Part shown: one piece after another, positions 12,341-24,946 of the stretch
Numbering within the stretch: position 1 is the stretch's first letter
How the letters are laid out: each line of letters begins with the position of its first letter
NCBI RefSeq assembly: GCF_002994745.2
Contig: NC_037089.1
Coordinates: 3,388,001 to 3,452,000 of the forward strand
Direction: 5' to 3'
DNA: 64,000 nucleotides
From: Rosa chinensis
Lineage: Eukaryota; Streptophyta; Magnoliopsida; Rosales; Rosaceae
Notes under the pieces: model-generated
Databases searched by the model: none
The model's input: only the letters and a program-made list of their open reading frames with translations
What the model was told of the DNA's origin: nothing
Program-made: the position numbers and the translations under genes

Positions 12341-13275
12341 TTTTTTTTTTTTTGGGAAATGGGGATCAATTAAGCTGCCCCAAAGCTAGCCCAAAGGGCT
12401 GAAATTAGTACATACTAAAAAGTTTGATGGACAGACCCAAACAGACAATAAAGAAAGGAAACTTAATTTCTCACTGGGCTCAACAAGAGCCAGTATTAAG
12501 AAACTAACCCTTGTAAAACAACTAAAACAAAGGCCCAAAGAATAAGCCCAATCCAATACAGAAAACCTAGCTACTGCAGACCTCGAAGAGCCGCTGATAT
12601 GTCGCCGGAAGCAGAACACCAAGTAGTTCCGTGCTGTATATCCGATGCCAATCGAAGCCCAGAACACAAATCATATGAATATCAACAACCCAAGGGATAT
12701 AATCCCTCAAAACAACGCCATACTCTCCACCATAGAGACCCATACCAAGAAAGCGTTGTGGCTACCGAAGGCGGACCGAGAACCAGAACCATGGAGAATG
12801 GGGGGTGATGAACCCATGCGTGGCACCCATACTCACCTTGGTATCATCGTAGCCACCATAACTTTCATGGAGTTTGGGAGTGAAAACGGAAGAACTGTTT
12901 TGGGGTTAGGTAAACATTGATTTGGAAAGATGTGGGATTGATTGACAGAGAGAAAGAAAGAAAATAAAAGATGAGGAACAAGGTCCTCCCGATCTGGACA
13001 AAGCTAGAGAAGAACTGGACATAGCCAGATATAACCACAAAGGGAGCAAAAACACCACAAAGGTGAGAGAAGAACAGTAGTCTTTAGGATGCTGAAAGGG
13101 AAGAAAGAGTGACCTCCCCCAACTCTTAAGCCTTCAATCTAGATCTAGATGGATCAAGATTTGGGCAAAAGAGAAGGGGGAGGAAGGAGCTTTTTTCTCA
13201 GATCTACTTTCTCTCTCTACTGTTTAGAGAGAGAGGGTCTCGTATCGGGTAGGTTTGATACTAGCTCCAAATACT
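12341..13275 (-). mobile_element. non-LTR retroposon insertion, minus strand, 935 bp
   Basis: The insert starts with 13 T (a poly(A) tail on the minus strand). It is flanked by TAGATGTGTGACAGTCT (12324-12340) and the same word with one change, C to G, at 13276-13292, a 17-bp target-site duplication. Such a long duplication plus an A tail is the mark of LINE-machinery insertion. The body has no long reading frame. Its far end (the 5' end of the element) is rich in CT repeats (13205-13240). It is either a 5'-truncated LINE or a non-autonomous retroposon. Confidence 0.8.
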
Positions 13276-13385
13276 TAGATGTGTGAGAGTCTGGATGTAT
13301 ATAATCCTCAATTTCTGGTTTCGATCACATAGAACCAAAAGGAATGGATGTATCCTTTAACACATGTATTCATGTAGATGTGAGA
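13276..13385 (+). repeat. second copy of a ~110-bp tandem unit, split from the first by the retroposon
   Basis: From TAGATGTGTGAGAGTCT through TCCTCAATTTCTGGTTTCG to CATGTATTCATGTAGATG this copies the sequence to the left of the retroposon (about 12205-12340) with few differences. Confidence 0.8.
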
Positions 13386-16300
13386 TATTGGAAGAAACTG
13401 AAGTTACTCTGACAGTTTGACATATAAAGAAAGTCAAATTGGGATAACCATCTTCATTCTTATCCCTATATTGACAAGCTCTTCATTCATGGTGTCAGTA
13501 TCCTTTTGCTTGGTGTTGCCTCTGAAAATTAGCTCGGCCAAGATAGCCGAGAGATCAAGGAACATACGTCATTCTTGATGAATATATTGCGGAGCGTGCC
13601 ACAGCCAAAAGGTCAAAGTGTGCAATTGTAGATGTAGTGCATGTGATCCTAGCTTATCAAGCAATTGTTGGCTGAGGAAGGAACTGATTCTCGGCTGATA
13701 GTTCGCTGCCTTTAGATCAAGGACTTGATGGCTGAAGGTTGGGTGAATTGGGTGTGATTGTGAGAGTATGAGTGAATACGAATTGTCTGGTCACATGGCT
13801 TAAGTCGATTGGATCCAAGTAATAACACGTAACAGTAAAAGTGAACTCATAAAGAATGAAATTCTCAATACTAATAGCTACTATGCGACTACGAACAGTA
13901 AATAACATGATCAAGCAAGCAAAACATAAAGGAAATAGAAAGCAAATAAAAGACAATAATAACAAAACTGAAATCTGGAATGGCTGAAAATGATTAACTA
14001 TTGTTTGAAAGAAAACAACGAAAATAATTCAAAATCTATACCAGGCTACAAGAAAGGTAAAGTGACTAAAATTGTAACTAGTAGAGCAAATTAACTAAGT
14101 AAATAGATGAAAATTCTACCTAAGCAAGGGATAAAACGAAAACATAAAAGCTTGATGGCTTGAGTTTCTAGAGTTATGTGTGTGATGTATTTTGTCGATG
14201 CTTCTATATATACTGGCTACTTTGTGATTTGAGCTGATCTCTTGACTCTTTGAAGTTGAGTGAAATTCGACTTCCTCTTAGCTTACTAACTCTTATCTTG
14301 ATTTGGCTCCAATGCTTATCATTGGCTGACTTGATACTAGACTCCATCTTGATCGGCTTTGATGTTCATTATCAACAGCTAGAATTAATCTTGAAGCAAA
14401 TTGTCTTGGATTGAACTCTCTTTATCGGCTTACGTGAACTTCAAGTCGATTGAAATACTAACTTGATCAAATTTCATCTTTATCACTTATCGACCTTCTC
14501 TGTTTATCGACTATTATTTCCCAAGTTATTGAGTCCAAGTTGGAAACTGACTAGAGTGATTTGAACAACTGGCCAATGGGGTTTTAGACAGTAGACCTTC
14601 TTTCTGAATTGATGACTACAGGTCGGCCGATAACCGAAGGCCTAACTTTTATCTGACTTGTCTTGGACCAAATGAACTATCCAATTACTCATTGGCCAAT
14701 ATATATTTTTGACTATCGGACCAGTTGCTTGTTGAGTGGCTCATTGTAATTCGAAAACATTCAATAACTATATGCACATTAGCTATATTTGAGTGGACAT
14801 GCAAATGTGGGTACAAACACTTGGTAGTTTCTGATGTTTGGTTGAAGATTACTAGAGTAGGGTTTTGGTGAGGGTGGTAATCCCTTGTTTTAAGCAAGAT
14901 CCTTAGAGTTTTCAACATACTTCTCTAAATTCTACAATAAAAAGATGTTTTTTGCGACACAATCGAGTAACTCACGAATCCTTTGGGCTTTATGTCTTCA
15001 TTATTGTAAGATGGAAATGTATATTTGTGTTTATTTCTAATATCACAATTATTCATCTTTCTCTCAAAAATAATTACAAAAAAAATAATATTATGGCTGA
15101 ATGATATGTTCTTGTCATGTTGGTCTTGTTTCCGACAATATATTTTTGTTCAATTAATCCGCCTACCAAAATTTCATGCATGTGGAATGAAATATACAGA
15201 GAACTAGAAAATTAAGCATTAAATTAATTGGCTGAAAACAAATTAGCACGCTGAATAAGATTCATATTTCTCATGTTTCTCATTAACGTTGGCGACGATC
15301 ACTTGCTCTAAAGAAATTGAATCATTGCAAGAATCGTATCACATGAAGTACGTCCTACTCAGGTAGTATAAGCAGTGTTAAAATATGTTGATTCGAATTG
15401 AAACATTAAATTTTTTATTTAAAAAAAAACATTAAATTTTGATCGCACTTAAATTGTGATTAACCCCCACACACTGTGCATGGGATGTGAAAACAGTGAA
15501 ATGATCATGAAAATGAGATACAATTGTTTGAACGAGATGATTCTTATCTGATTTAAACATATATATATATATATATATATACATACTATCCTCAAGTTTC
15601 TGTTTTCAATTGCATAGAATCAAAATGAATGAATTTATTTCATTTTACATGTTTGAGATATTAGAATAAACTAAATAAGGTCTTTTTGACATGTATAGAA
15701 TATTGGCATCCATCACTCACTTTCAAGAATTCAATCATTGCAAGAACACTATTAGCATTGTTAAACTCGTGAATTTAAAACATTAAACAAAAATAAAGAA
15801 AGAATTAAGATATAAAGTAATCAGTAATCAGGTTTATCAGAATTTGAAGATAGTAGTAAGAAGTTGTGGATGGAAACAGAAAGGAAATGAAGGATTCGGC
15901 AGTCAAGAATGGTTTGCCAGTTTGGTCTGACCCTTCTTTTCTGGTCCTAATTTCCTACGTTGGCTTTCTTGAAATTGTCCAAGCAAGAAGAATGGTTTTG
16001 TTGCAGCTGCTGATTGCCAAATGGTTGTGTTTGTCCAAAGCATAATTGGGTGGTCAGGTTTAGTTTTTGTTTTCATTATCCTAAATATTCATCATTAGGC
16101 CAATAAAAGGAATTGATCAGTGCTTGGTTTGGCAATTATATTTTTAACTATGAACGACAATTGATTCTTTCTTCAAACTAACTAAGCAATGAGGATTGGT
16201 TACCTAAAAGTGTGGAAGGCTTCATATTTGTCTATAGAATCGATCAACATATCTTAACATGTCGACTTCTCTCATGTTTTAAAATTTGAACATGTATTAG

Positions 16301-17983
16301 TCCATCTAATTTCGTCAACTTTTTCAATTACATTGTGAAATCATTCACGAAAAATTTTGTACTATCAAGTATTTAAGTAAAATTTATGTTAAGTATATTA
16401 ATGTATATAACTATCATTATAAAGAAGTTGTCTACCGTTAATTAGTCACACTTGATTGTGATTCACGAACGAAGCATGAAGTGATGAAGGATCTTGGTCA
16501 ATAGTGATGGAGAAAAAGAGGCAAGGGAAGGTAGGGTAAGTGGGACTTAGAAGGTAGGGTAGCCGATTTGGTTATGACCTTTCTCGATCATGTACTATGG
16601 TGGATTAGCTTGATACCGTGTGTTGTTTGGTTATGGGATACATATTCGATTCAATTTCACGCAACTATTTATGTTCTTCAAACAAATTGATACCGGAGGC
16701 TACAAGATTAATAATCATAAAATATATATATATATATATATATATTAACAACGAAGAAAAAGAAAATGAAAAATATGATTGGGTGCACCTTATCCTATCC
16801 TTACGTGTCCACTTGAGAATAAGCCAAAAATCCTCACTGGCTCGAGGCTCACTCTATTCATCGACTTTGAAATGCAAACCAAGACATGGGGCAAATTAGC
16901 TGATGCTCTTTATTAGCTGTCTACATTTCACATCCTAAATCCTTTAATAATTATGCCCGGGACCAACAACACCAAATTTTATTTACCAAAACTAATTATG
17001 ACATTTATTAAAGCAAAATTCCGATTCTCTTTCTTCATCGAAAATACTGAGGATTTAGCAGCGTTTTTTGTACAGTTTCACTGAATCGAACAAACCAGAT
17101 CATATCTGTTAGACTAAACTAATTTGTATGACGCGTAGTTACAAGCCAAGGCTAGAAGAGTCCGCTTGCCTTTGCGTCTTCATCGTTTCGATGATGACCT
17201 AAATCTAAACCAAAGCATAAACTTTGATTCTATGTTGTATCAAAATTTAACTCTAAAATAAAGCCTAGAGGCGACCAACTATTAGAATATAACGGCCGGC
17301 AAAGATATAAAACAAAACATTTCAGATGAAAACAAAGTTGGTACTTACCAAAATACCAACCAGCACCCTCCAGGTCTCTCTGACATGATTGCATAAATAA
17401 TACTATGGTCTCATAACGAAGAATAAAATGGTGCTAGATGCTAGACGCGTAATGGCATGTGCTGTCCTAGACCTAAAAGGGCCACAGTGTTATTATGTAA
17501 TTGGAAACTTTCAAACTAACACATTGAAAACAAGTCAATAATTGGTTTTGGTTTTCAGAAAAAATATAAAACCAGCACAACTTTGTTGAATAGATCAAAT
17601 TACAGTTCCCACTCTCTTTGAACGGTCATGGCAGGAAAGGTTAGACACAAATGATTGAAGAAGAACCCAATTCAAACCAGGTCACTTGGGAAATTAGCAA
17701 CATAACCCTAAATTACGCATTCGGAAATTACCTCTAATGATTAACGATCTGGTATCATTTACGTCAAATTTTTTTAGCTATGATCGACAAATATTAAAAT
17801 ATATAATAGCGTAAAGCAACATTTTTTGTAGCTAAAAGGGTGGACAATACCTAAAAATTGAAGAAAACAAGCCCTTAATCCAACCAAAGTGGCGTAAATA
17901 ATGTCCTAATATTCTCATCATTACCTAAAGAAAATATTGAGCAATCATAAAAACATGATCCTAGTAGTATGTAGCTAAAGAAG
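13386..17983. other. repeat-derived spacer
   Basis: No gene is supported. Two further microsatellites lie at 15558-15581 and 16722-16745. The segment 15450-15690 is a diverged copy of 12090-12330 with part of 13300-13450. A short segment at 15299-15425 recurs at about 15710-15790. The region 13540-14640 has many TCGGCTGAT and TTATCGGC-like words and may be a decayed LTR retroelement, but I could not find ends. Confidence 0.5.
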
Positions 17984-18331
17984 CTAGATCAAACCCAAAA
18001 AACCACACCAAAACTTGATCAAATCTGTTTCGAAAATTCGAAACTTAAAAGGAGCAAGAAGAAGAGAGAGAAAGAAAACCCAAACATGATAATGGAATGG
18101 CCCTGCGGAAGAATGACACCCATAAATCGAGAAATGACAATGAAATTCTAGAATTGATATACTATCATAGCTCACCACCACCACAACACCCAAGTATTTT
18201 AATTATACATTTTATCATTAACATTAACATTACAATCACTCACAAAAGAAAAAGAAAAAAAAAGAAATGAAATTCAAGCAGTGTTTAATTAATTTTTTTT
18301 TTTAAACTAATTTAAATGGAGCAAACACCAC

Positions 18332-18652
18332 CTACTTCGATCTCCGCTGGTTCGATCTGGGCCGCTTCGACGCCGCCGGCTTTCCGAATACTCCACAACA
18401 CCCGGACACCTTCGGCGACGGCGGGTCCATCATCGGCGGCGCAACCTTGACCGTCCGATACCCCCTCCCTCCTGGAGCTCCGCCGTCAGCTGCAGGACCG
18501 TCGGAGCCGCCGCCGCCGGCAGCGGCGGCAGCTTCAGCTTGCTTCTCGGCCTCGACTTGATTCAAAGCCCTCTGTAGAAATTTGTCGTCCCAAATCAAAC
18601 CGGAAGATCCTTGCCTCCTGAAAGTGCTCTCTGACCTCTGCAATTCCGCCAT
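18332..18652 (-). CDS. MASS-type MAPK substrate protein
   Basis: Single-exon gene of 106 residues. The N-terminus MAELQRSESTFRRQGSSG, followed by LIWDDKF (residues 19-25), is the conserved hallmark of the small plant proteins annotated as MAPK kinase substrates. These include Arabidopsis At1g80180, At1g15400 and At5g20100 (MASS1-3), implicated in stomatal-lineage signalling. A Pro-directed site Ser79-Pro80 sits in MMDPPSPKV, and the C-terminal CCGVFGK (85-91) with a basic tail is also typical. The middle is an Ala/Gly-rich low-complexity linker (residues 40-63). It is probably cytosolic or membrane-associated and intrinsically disordered. The coding region is far more GC-rich than its surroundings. 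There is no intron, as in the Arabidopsis genes. The family call is firm; the exact paralogue is not assigned. Confidence 0.9.
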   Translation of the reverse strand: MAELQRSESTFRRQGSSGLIWDDKFLQRALNQVEAEKQAEAAAAAGGGGSDGPAADGGAPGGRGYRTVKVAPPMMDPPSPKVSGCCGVFGKPAASKRPRSNQRRSK

Positions 18653-18720
18653 CGTCGATTCTCGATTTGCGAGATCCCCTCCGATATCAGATCTCTAGAA
18701 ATTGTTGAGATCGGTTCCGG

Positions 18721-18728
18721 CTTTATAC
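18721..18728 (-). promoter_or_regulatory. probable TATA box of the MASS gene
   Basis: On the minus strand ACGTATAAAG lies about 70 bp upstream of the start codon, preceded by a CACACGT word that resembles an ACGT-core element. Confidence 0.4.
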
Positions 18729-19568
18729 GTGTGAGAATTTGAGATGATGAGGTATGAGAAGGTCTAGAGGATTCTATGGAGTAAGGTTGGAAGCGTGCCC
18801 CAAATGGTGAGGGTGAGCAGAGCTATAATAATAAGCGTCGTTGGACTTTTCTTTCAGGCACTTATATTATTATTATAAGAGAGAAGGGGAGAGGGGGAAA
18901 GTGACAAGCAGGAGGCATCTAATCCAATGGCCCTCGGTTACGTCGTTTTATATGTATTTATGTCGTTTTTAGGTCAGCAGTGCCAGTTGCCAATTACCAT
19001 GGAGGTTGTGGCTTCCTTATTCTTCCTTGTGTGTTGACTATGATCCTAGACAGTTTTGCTTGTTAGCGTGCGTACGTCGGTGTTCTGAATTTCTTCGGTC
19101 GACTCAAGTTATCCAAAGAAACAAAATAAAAGTGGGAAATTAAATATCGGGGGTTGGATGAATTTTGATTAGTCTTTTTTGATACTCGAAGAAAAATTTG
19201 ATTATTGAAGATATTTCATTTAGAAAAATAAAAGCTGTTAATAACCCTAAGTGTGTCATAGTTACGAGCAAAAAAGTCTTCCATAGCCAGGTGGACCTTG
19301 CTGCAAATAGTGGTTATCTACATTGGATTATAGGAAATATGTACCTTGAAGCTAAAGCTTTACATTGAAAATTAGGGCATCAATGGAGACTAAACTAATT
19401 GGTAACTTTATGAATGTATGTACCACTAGAGCAATCCTATTCAGATGGTCAGTGGATTTCGTGGTTAGTTATGCTCAATTGTCAGTGAATTTAGATCCAA
19501 TAATAAGGTAGTTAGAATGCTCATTATACTGAATACCGATTGTACCGGGTTTTTATAAAATATATATA
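18729..19568. other. MASS promoter and spacer
   Basis: About 840 bp holding the upstream region of the minus-strand MASS gene and spacer to its right. I see no gene or bounded repeat. Confidence 0.45.
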
Positions 19569-19584
19569 TCACATTTCACCCGTT

Positions 19585-20686
19585 TTTTTTTTTTTAATAG
19601 GAATTGATTTCATTAGTAATCAAGCCATGAAAACAGGCCAGAGTCTAACAGAACTTACATAAGAAATCCTTGGACAAACCAGATAACCTATCTAAGGCAT
19701 AACTAAACTCATTAAAGTCTAAAGGGATGCTCGCTGAACAGCAAGCCTAATCTATGTAAGAATAATCTCACTCTCTAAGGAAAACATATTCATCTAGTCT
19801 AATCTGCCAATCACTCAATTGTGGTACAAATATCAACTAGAAACTTCTTAAAAAAGCTTATAGAAATCACCCATACTTCAAAAGGCTTGAGTTCAGAATG
19901 TCTAACAACTTGGAGGACTTAAGAAAGAGCAAGTCCCTTCCCCATAGGGTTGGAACTAGCCCCATCTACAGCCTCCTCAGTAGCCAACAACCTCGGCATC
20001 AGGTTGCTCCTTGGGCTTTTCTTAAGGGTCTGTAGTCCCTCGCCATATTTGAGCCTCCCATGAGGCCCAGTTATCACTATCGGCCCACAGTAAGAGGCTA
20101 CAAGCCCAGTCACCACTGGCCCATATGCCAACCAGCCTAGTCAACACGAAGGTCAACCCTAGTTCAAAACTAGGGTTTCCCGCCGGTTTTTCCGGGAGCG
20201 GTTCTTGCCCATGGCCTATTGCCGCCTGCAGCACCAGTGTTGCCATATTTCCAGCCGGCCCGAACCCCAGACCAGTCACCGCCGGCGCTACGAAGACCCA
20301 GTTCGGCCCTCTTTCCTCCATCACAAGTCGCTGGAACCTCGCGCCATTATAGCCCGAATTAGGTATGTTCTGGCCCGACGCCACCACCAGCACCTCTAAC
20401 CGCCCATATCTGATCCCCTTGATCAAACAACACCGACCCACGACGCAGGTCCCAAACACCACCATCGTAGTTCCAACCCGTTCGGTCAAAACAGGATTGA
20501 GATCCTAGCGCCGTTGCAGAAGAAGCCGCGACCTCTCCATGCCCCCGCCGCTGTCATCTCACCTCTTCTTGGTCTGGAGAGCACGAGGCTCACCGCCGCC
20601 AACACGAAATCTAAATTTCGTTTCACCGGGTCTCTCCGCAAGTTTCGGAGGCCCTTTCTCCATGTTTGTCAAATAATATGTCCGTT
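19585..20686 (-). mobile_element. non-LTR retroposon insertion, minus strand, 1.1 kb
   Basis: The insert begins with a run of T (minus-strand poly(A) tail). It is bounded by a perfect 16-bp target-site duplication TCACATTTCACCCGTT at 19569-19584 and 20687-20702. The last two T of the left copy merge with the T run. The end next to the A tail resembles plant LINE 3' ends. The 155-residue minus-strand frame at 20022-20489 lies inside; I do not recognise it, and it may be a remnant of the ORF1 region. The right part (20150-20650) is GC-rich compared with its surroundings. It is probably a 5'-truncated LINE. Confidence 0.85.
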
Positions 20687-20702
20687 TCACATTTCACCCG
20701 TT

Positions 20703-21543
20703 GGTCATTACTTTGTAGAGGCCGTGTGGACTATTAGGCGGGCTTGGGTAACGTTTATATAAAAACCCACAATAATCTATTACCACATGTCCACATGAAA
20801 ATGAGTCCCTTGTTCTCTGCCCTTCTTGGTCAATCTGCTTGTCCTAAAACTTCTAAAAGAATGTGGGTTTGACTTGGTCAAAGGAGGGAATGTGTTGGGA
20901 CTGATTCCCCTGTCAATTAGCTGTGCTGTGTGATTAAAAACACTAACTAGAAGACATTATCAATGTTGATTCTTCTTGATGTTCTCATTTGGTGAACCAT
21001 TATAGTAGAAGACTAGAAGTAGGACAAAACACACACAAGTTAAACGAGAATATCATGCATCAGATGACCAGAACTAGTCAATTTTACTCCCAGATATAGG
21101 CGAAGAAGGAAAGAGGAGAAAATAAACCAAATGAGGAAATATGAGCAGAAACGACCCCAGTAAAAGATGGCTCTCCCTGTGCAAAAATCAAAATGAGCTT
21201 CTTTTCAGTGGCTTCAAGTCTCTGTAGGGAGCTAGAGTCTGTCAAGGAACGGCTTTTGAATAGTAACTAAGATGTCTGGGGGCAAAAGTAGGCTCAACAT
21301 CTGTACTCCCAAACAAGTTTCTTGTACCCTGGAATTCGGGAAGCTAACTTTGAAGTGCATATCAAGTCTTCTCCCTTGAAGAAAATGGTCTCTGAAAAAT
21401 GCAGGTAAGCTTCTGCTGCACAAGGCACACACACCCGCACAATCTTCATCTAGTAAGTAATTCTATAAATCTAATTCCACCTAGCAATGGTCACGAAAAA
21501 ACAGTCTTCACTGACTAAGCGTCTGTCCTGCAAGTATCTTTCT
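20703..21543. other. spacer and 3' UTR of the CCCH gene
   Basis: The part from about 21060 is probably the 3' UTR of the minus-strand CCCH gene. The rest is spacer without a recognised gene. Confidence 0.5.
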
Positions 21544-24078
21544 TCAGTTGCTGCCAGAACCGCTCCTGTCAGCTAGCTTCCTTTTCTCTTTTAGAATTTC
21601 AGTGAAAGGTTTAGGGCCCTGGAAGTCATCTCGAGTTCTCTGCACACATCTTGATTTCCTAATACCACGTCCATTTTCCTCTGCTTTCATCTTCTCTTCT
21701 TTGATCTGAGCAAGTGACTTGGGTCCTGTAAAGACAGTTGAGTCCTCTATAGATGATCTCTTGTCCCTTGGTATAGGTCTCCTTGAGAACCCAGATGAAG
21801 GAACCTCTGGCTTAGCCAGCCTTCTTTCCTGATGTTTCCGAGATCTGTAATGCTGTGTATGCCTATGTGGACGACGTTCAATTCCAGCATTGTTAAATGA
21901 TTCATTCTCCCTGCGTGATTCGAAAGTTCTGTTTTCCACTTCTGATGCCAATCTTCTCTGCCAACCTGTATCATGCCTTTGAGGCCATTCTTGGCTTCTA
22001 CCAATCAACTGAATTGATTCATGCATTCTCGATAATCCAGAACTTGAATAATCATCAATCACTCTGCGTCTTCTCAGGTGGTTTCGGAGATCCAAACCAT
22101 CCTGGTCATCGACTGCCACTTCCAGTGGCATAAGCTTCCTCTTGCGGGACAATATGGAATCCAACATTCTATCCTCAGCATAGCCATGAATACTTCTCTC
22201 ATTACCAAAAAGGTACCTGGTATCTAGACAATCATAGGAGTCATAAATTTGGTTTTCATGCAAAAGTTCAGCACCAGGATGCTGGGGATCATACTCATCT
22301 GGATTGTCATAATCATGCCACTCCTTATTTAGTTCCCAGTGCTCTCCGTCAAGTGTGGGAAAGTATTCGGGGCTATCCTCCTCTGATTTACCATCAACAA
22401 GAACATCAAAGCCTGGAGAGGATTCCCACCATTCCTCTTGCACAATCAGGTCATCTGCTCCCTCCTCTGAACTCTGATCAGTGAATAAGGGAGATTTGCT
22501 ATGAATAGAGGCTTCTGCTGGAAGGAGCAAGGAGTTTGATCTAATTTCATCAGCCTCTTCATCCCCATATTCAGAAACATGAGGAGAAGCACTTTTCTGT
22601 AGTTGTTCTCGATAATCAAGATCCTGCTTAGGCTGGAATATTGCATCTACTGTTGCCTTTGCCGCAGTTTCCAAAGGGTTTTGGTGTGCAACTGTTGGTG
22701 CTGATACTGTTTCATTTACTGTGGATGCCTTGTTTTCTGAAGGAAGTGCTTCAGTACATGCAGAAGCTGTGTTTGAACATTTCCCAGTTGATGCACTACC
22801 ATCAGCGTCATGCAAGAAAGAGCACCTATCACCTTTATTGCACATCCCATTCAAGTAAAAGTAACAAGGAATGTTGCTCTTGTTTGCAGAAATAGAAGAT
22901 GGGGTGGTCTCTGATGGTGCTGCTTCATGCCCCTCCAATGGCTTTATAAACAAAACCAAAGATTCAATCAGTAATCAAATGACCGAGGAATTATAAACAG
23001 TCACTAAAGGTCTAAAGCAGCCATAAATCAATAAATTTTCAGTAGACTATTCCAAAAAGAAAAATATGGATGTAATGAAAGCATCAATGCCATTAAGTAT
23101 TACACATTAAATGTCCATACTCCCACTTGTTCAAATGTCAACCATCAGGGATTCCTAATATTTCATTCCCAAAACAGTACTAGAAACTATATGTTACAAG
23201 GAATTTTAGCACTTCAGCACTGCAGTTAAGAATCGATGACTTAAGAATGTCATATTAAAGAAAACGTGTTTTTCATCCTCAAAGTGTAATTGTCTAAAAC
23301 ATATCATGACTTATGTCAGCACCTATCTACAAACAAATTCCAGACATTCATAGAACAACAGAAGGATAATGGGAAGCTTACAGGATGCCTAAAAGCACAA
23401 GTTGGATTAAAACACTCCCCAGCCAACCAATACCAGCATACTTTTGGGTTGAGCCTCGCCATCTTGCTATGTCGAAATTCACATTCAAGTCCCTGAGATA
23501 AAACACCAACACCAACACCAATGTCACTCCCCAAACAGATAACAAACTCAATAAATATATTCACTACATATCTCAAAAAAAAAAAAAAACAGATTCTCTT
23601 CTCCCAAAAAAAACACATTACGGATCAAACATCGAAACCATCCCAACAAAACAAGGAAAGTTATTGATTATCACCAACAAAAGGCAATACACACTAAATC
23701 ACAAACAGAACTCAGACACAGAAACAATTTAGCTGTTCTTCGAAATCGTAAACAAAGAAAATAAGTACTCTAACTTGCATATATACACAATCATAATCGT
23801 CTAGCAAACCCTGAAACAAGAACCCAAAAGACACAAACCCAGCACCCCCATGATAAATTTGCATGGCATTGCAACAATGCACAATGTAAAAACAAACCCT
23901 GAAACACAAATCCCTACTGTACTCAGAAACCCTAGAACCTTCAAATGTAGGTAATCCGATAATGGAGAAAACGAAATCGTTGGTAATTGTTTTGATGACG
24001 GACCTTGTCGCAGGCAGGAGGAGAAGCCATGAAATGGACGCAGTCGGTGTTTCGATTCAGCAAATCTTGTTCCTCCAT
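21544..24078 (-). CDS. CCCH zinc-finger protein, C3H17-like, three fingers
   Basis: Minus-strand exons 24004-24078, 23382-23492 and 21544-22941 join in phase 0 to 527 residues. The fingers are C13-x9-C23-x5-C29-x3-H33 (split by intron 1), C44-x7-C52-x4-C57-x3-H61, and C88-x7-C96-x5-C102-x3-H106. Spacing and flanking words (RHSKMARLNP, CAFRHP then PLEG) match the plant family annotated as zinc finger CCCH domain-containing protein 17. These are predicted RNA-binding nuclear proteins. The middle is acidic (residues 150-300) and the last 230 residues are Arg/Ser-rich with two copies of a GPK(S/P)(L/F) motif followed by a KEEK/KEKRK helix. The first exon encodes only 25 residues and is easy to miss; it is supported by the completed first finger and by clean splice sites. 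A (CT)n tract lies in the probable 5' UTR. Confidence 0.92.
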
Positions 24079-24144
24079 TGCAAAAAATTGGACACCGAAA
24101 ACCAAAGATGGTTAAGCAAAATTGGAAATGGAGATGATCGGAAC

Positions 24145-24166
24145 AGAGAGAGAGAGAGAGAGAGAG
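24145..24166 (-). repeat. (GA/CT)n microsatellite in the leader of the C3H17-like gene
   Basis: Eleven AG dinucleotides, read as (CT)n in the sense of the minus-strand gene, 67-88 bases upstream of its start codon. GA/CT tracts in plant leaders and promoters are known targets of BPC factors; a role here is inference. Confidence 0.7.
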
Positions 24167-24946
24167 CGGGGTTATTGATGTTTTTTTGTTCGGGGTTTTA
24201 TTCCGACGTTTGGTTTTGGGCCACTATCACATCTCGTTTGGGGTTTATAGGTGTTGCACTTACCTCGCTCTTTTTTTTTTTCCCCTTTTTTTAATTTAAT
24301 GTTAGTCGAGCAGCCTTACATGAAACCATTAATGTCTAACATTCGAGTCTCAATTCGTACCGGTTTGTGGCCGACAAGTTTAAGGGTTTTCAGATTTGTG
24401 CACTTGCAGTGGGGAATTTATTTAACTTTACTAGTATATTCTGACGGACCTCGGTTCGAATGCTCTCTCAATGAGTGTGTTACTAAAATTGCTAGAGTAA
24501 CCCAATTGACTTATTACCTCACCCCGATAACAAAAGGAAAGACAAAGAACATATTGGGGTTTTCTTCAGAAATATATATCAATGCAGCATATACCACAGA
24601 TCAAGCTCTCCATTTCAAGAAACTTTGGACTTAATAGGTGGCCGAATGAAATATATTTAATCACGTGTTTAAATTCGATTAGTCGGCCAAGTTGAATCAG
24701 GTTTGCCTTCCTGTTACCATTTTCAGTGGTAAAAATTCAGCTGCAAAAGTAACAATATTCTCTTGCATAAAACCAAGGTATTCACCTCATCATGCAAGAG
24801 TAGCTGATTCCTATGCACACTAGGATTCCATTTAAATTGATATAAAACTTCCCTCAAAGAGAAGTCGGGTTTGCTTCCTATGAAAACATCTTATTGCAGC
24901 AAACTGTTCCTAGTAATCGCTTCAAAAGCTAAATGGCCTTTGCTAA
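24167..24946. other. spacer between the C3H17-like gene and the reductase gene
   Basis: Holds the promoter of the minus-strand CCCH gene and the 3' UTR of the reductase. A 127-residue plus-strand frame at 24251-24634 has no family features. Confidence 0.5.

Noticed and set aside
20022..20489. 155-residue minus-strand frame
   Set aside because: Lies inside the bounded retroposon, has no recognised domain, and overlaps other open frames in GC-rich DNA; treated as part of the element.
24251..24634. 127-residue plus-strand frame
   Set aside because: No domain, no promoter, and it sits in a spacer between two minus-strand genes; likely chance.
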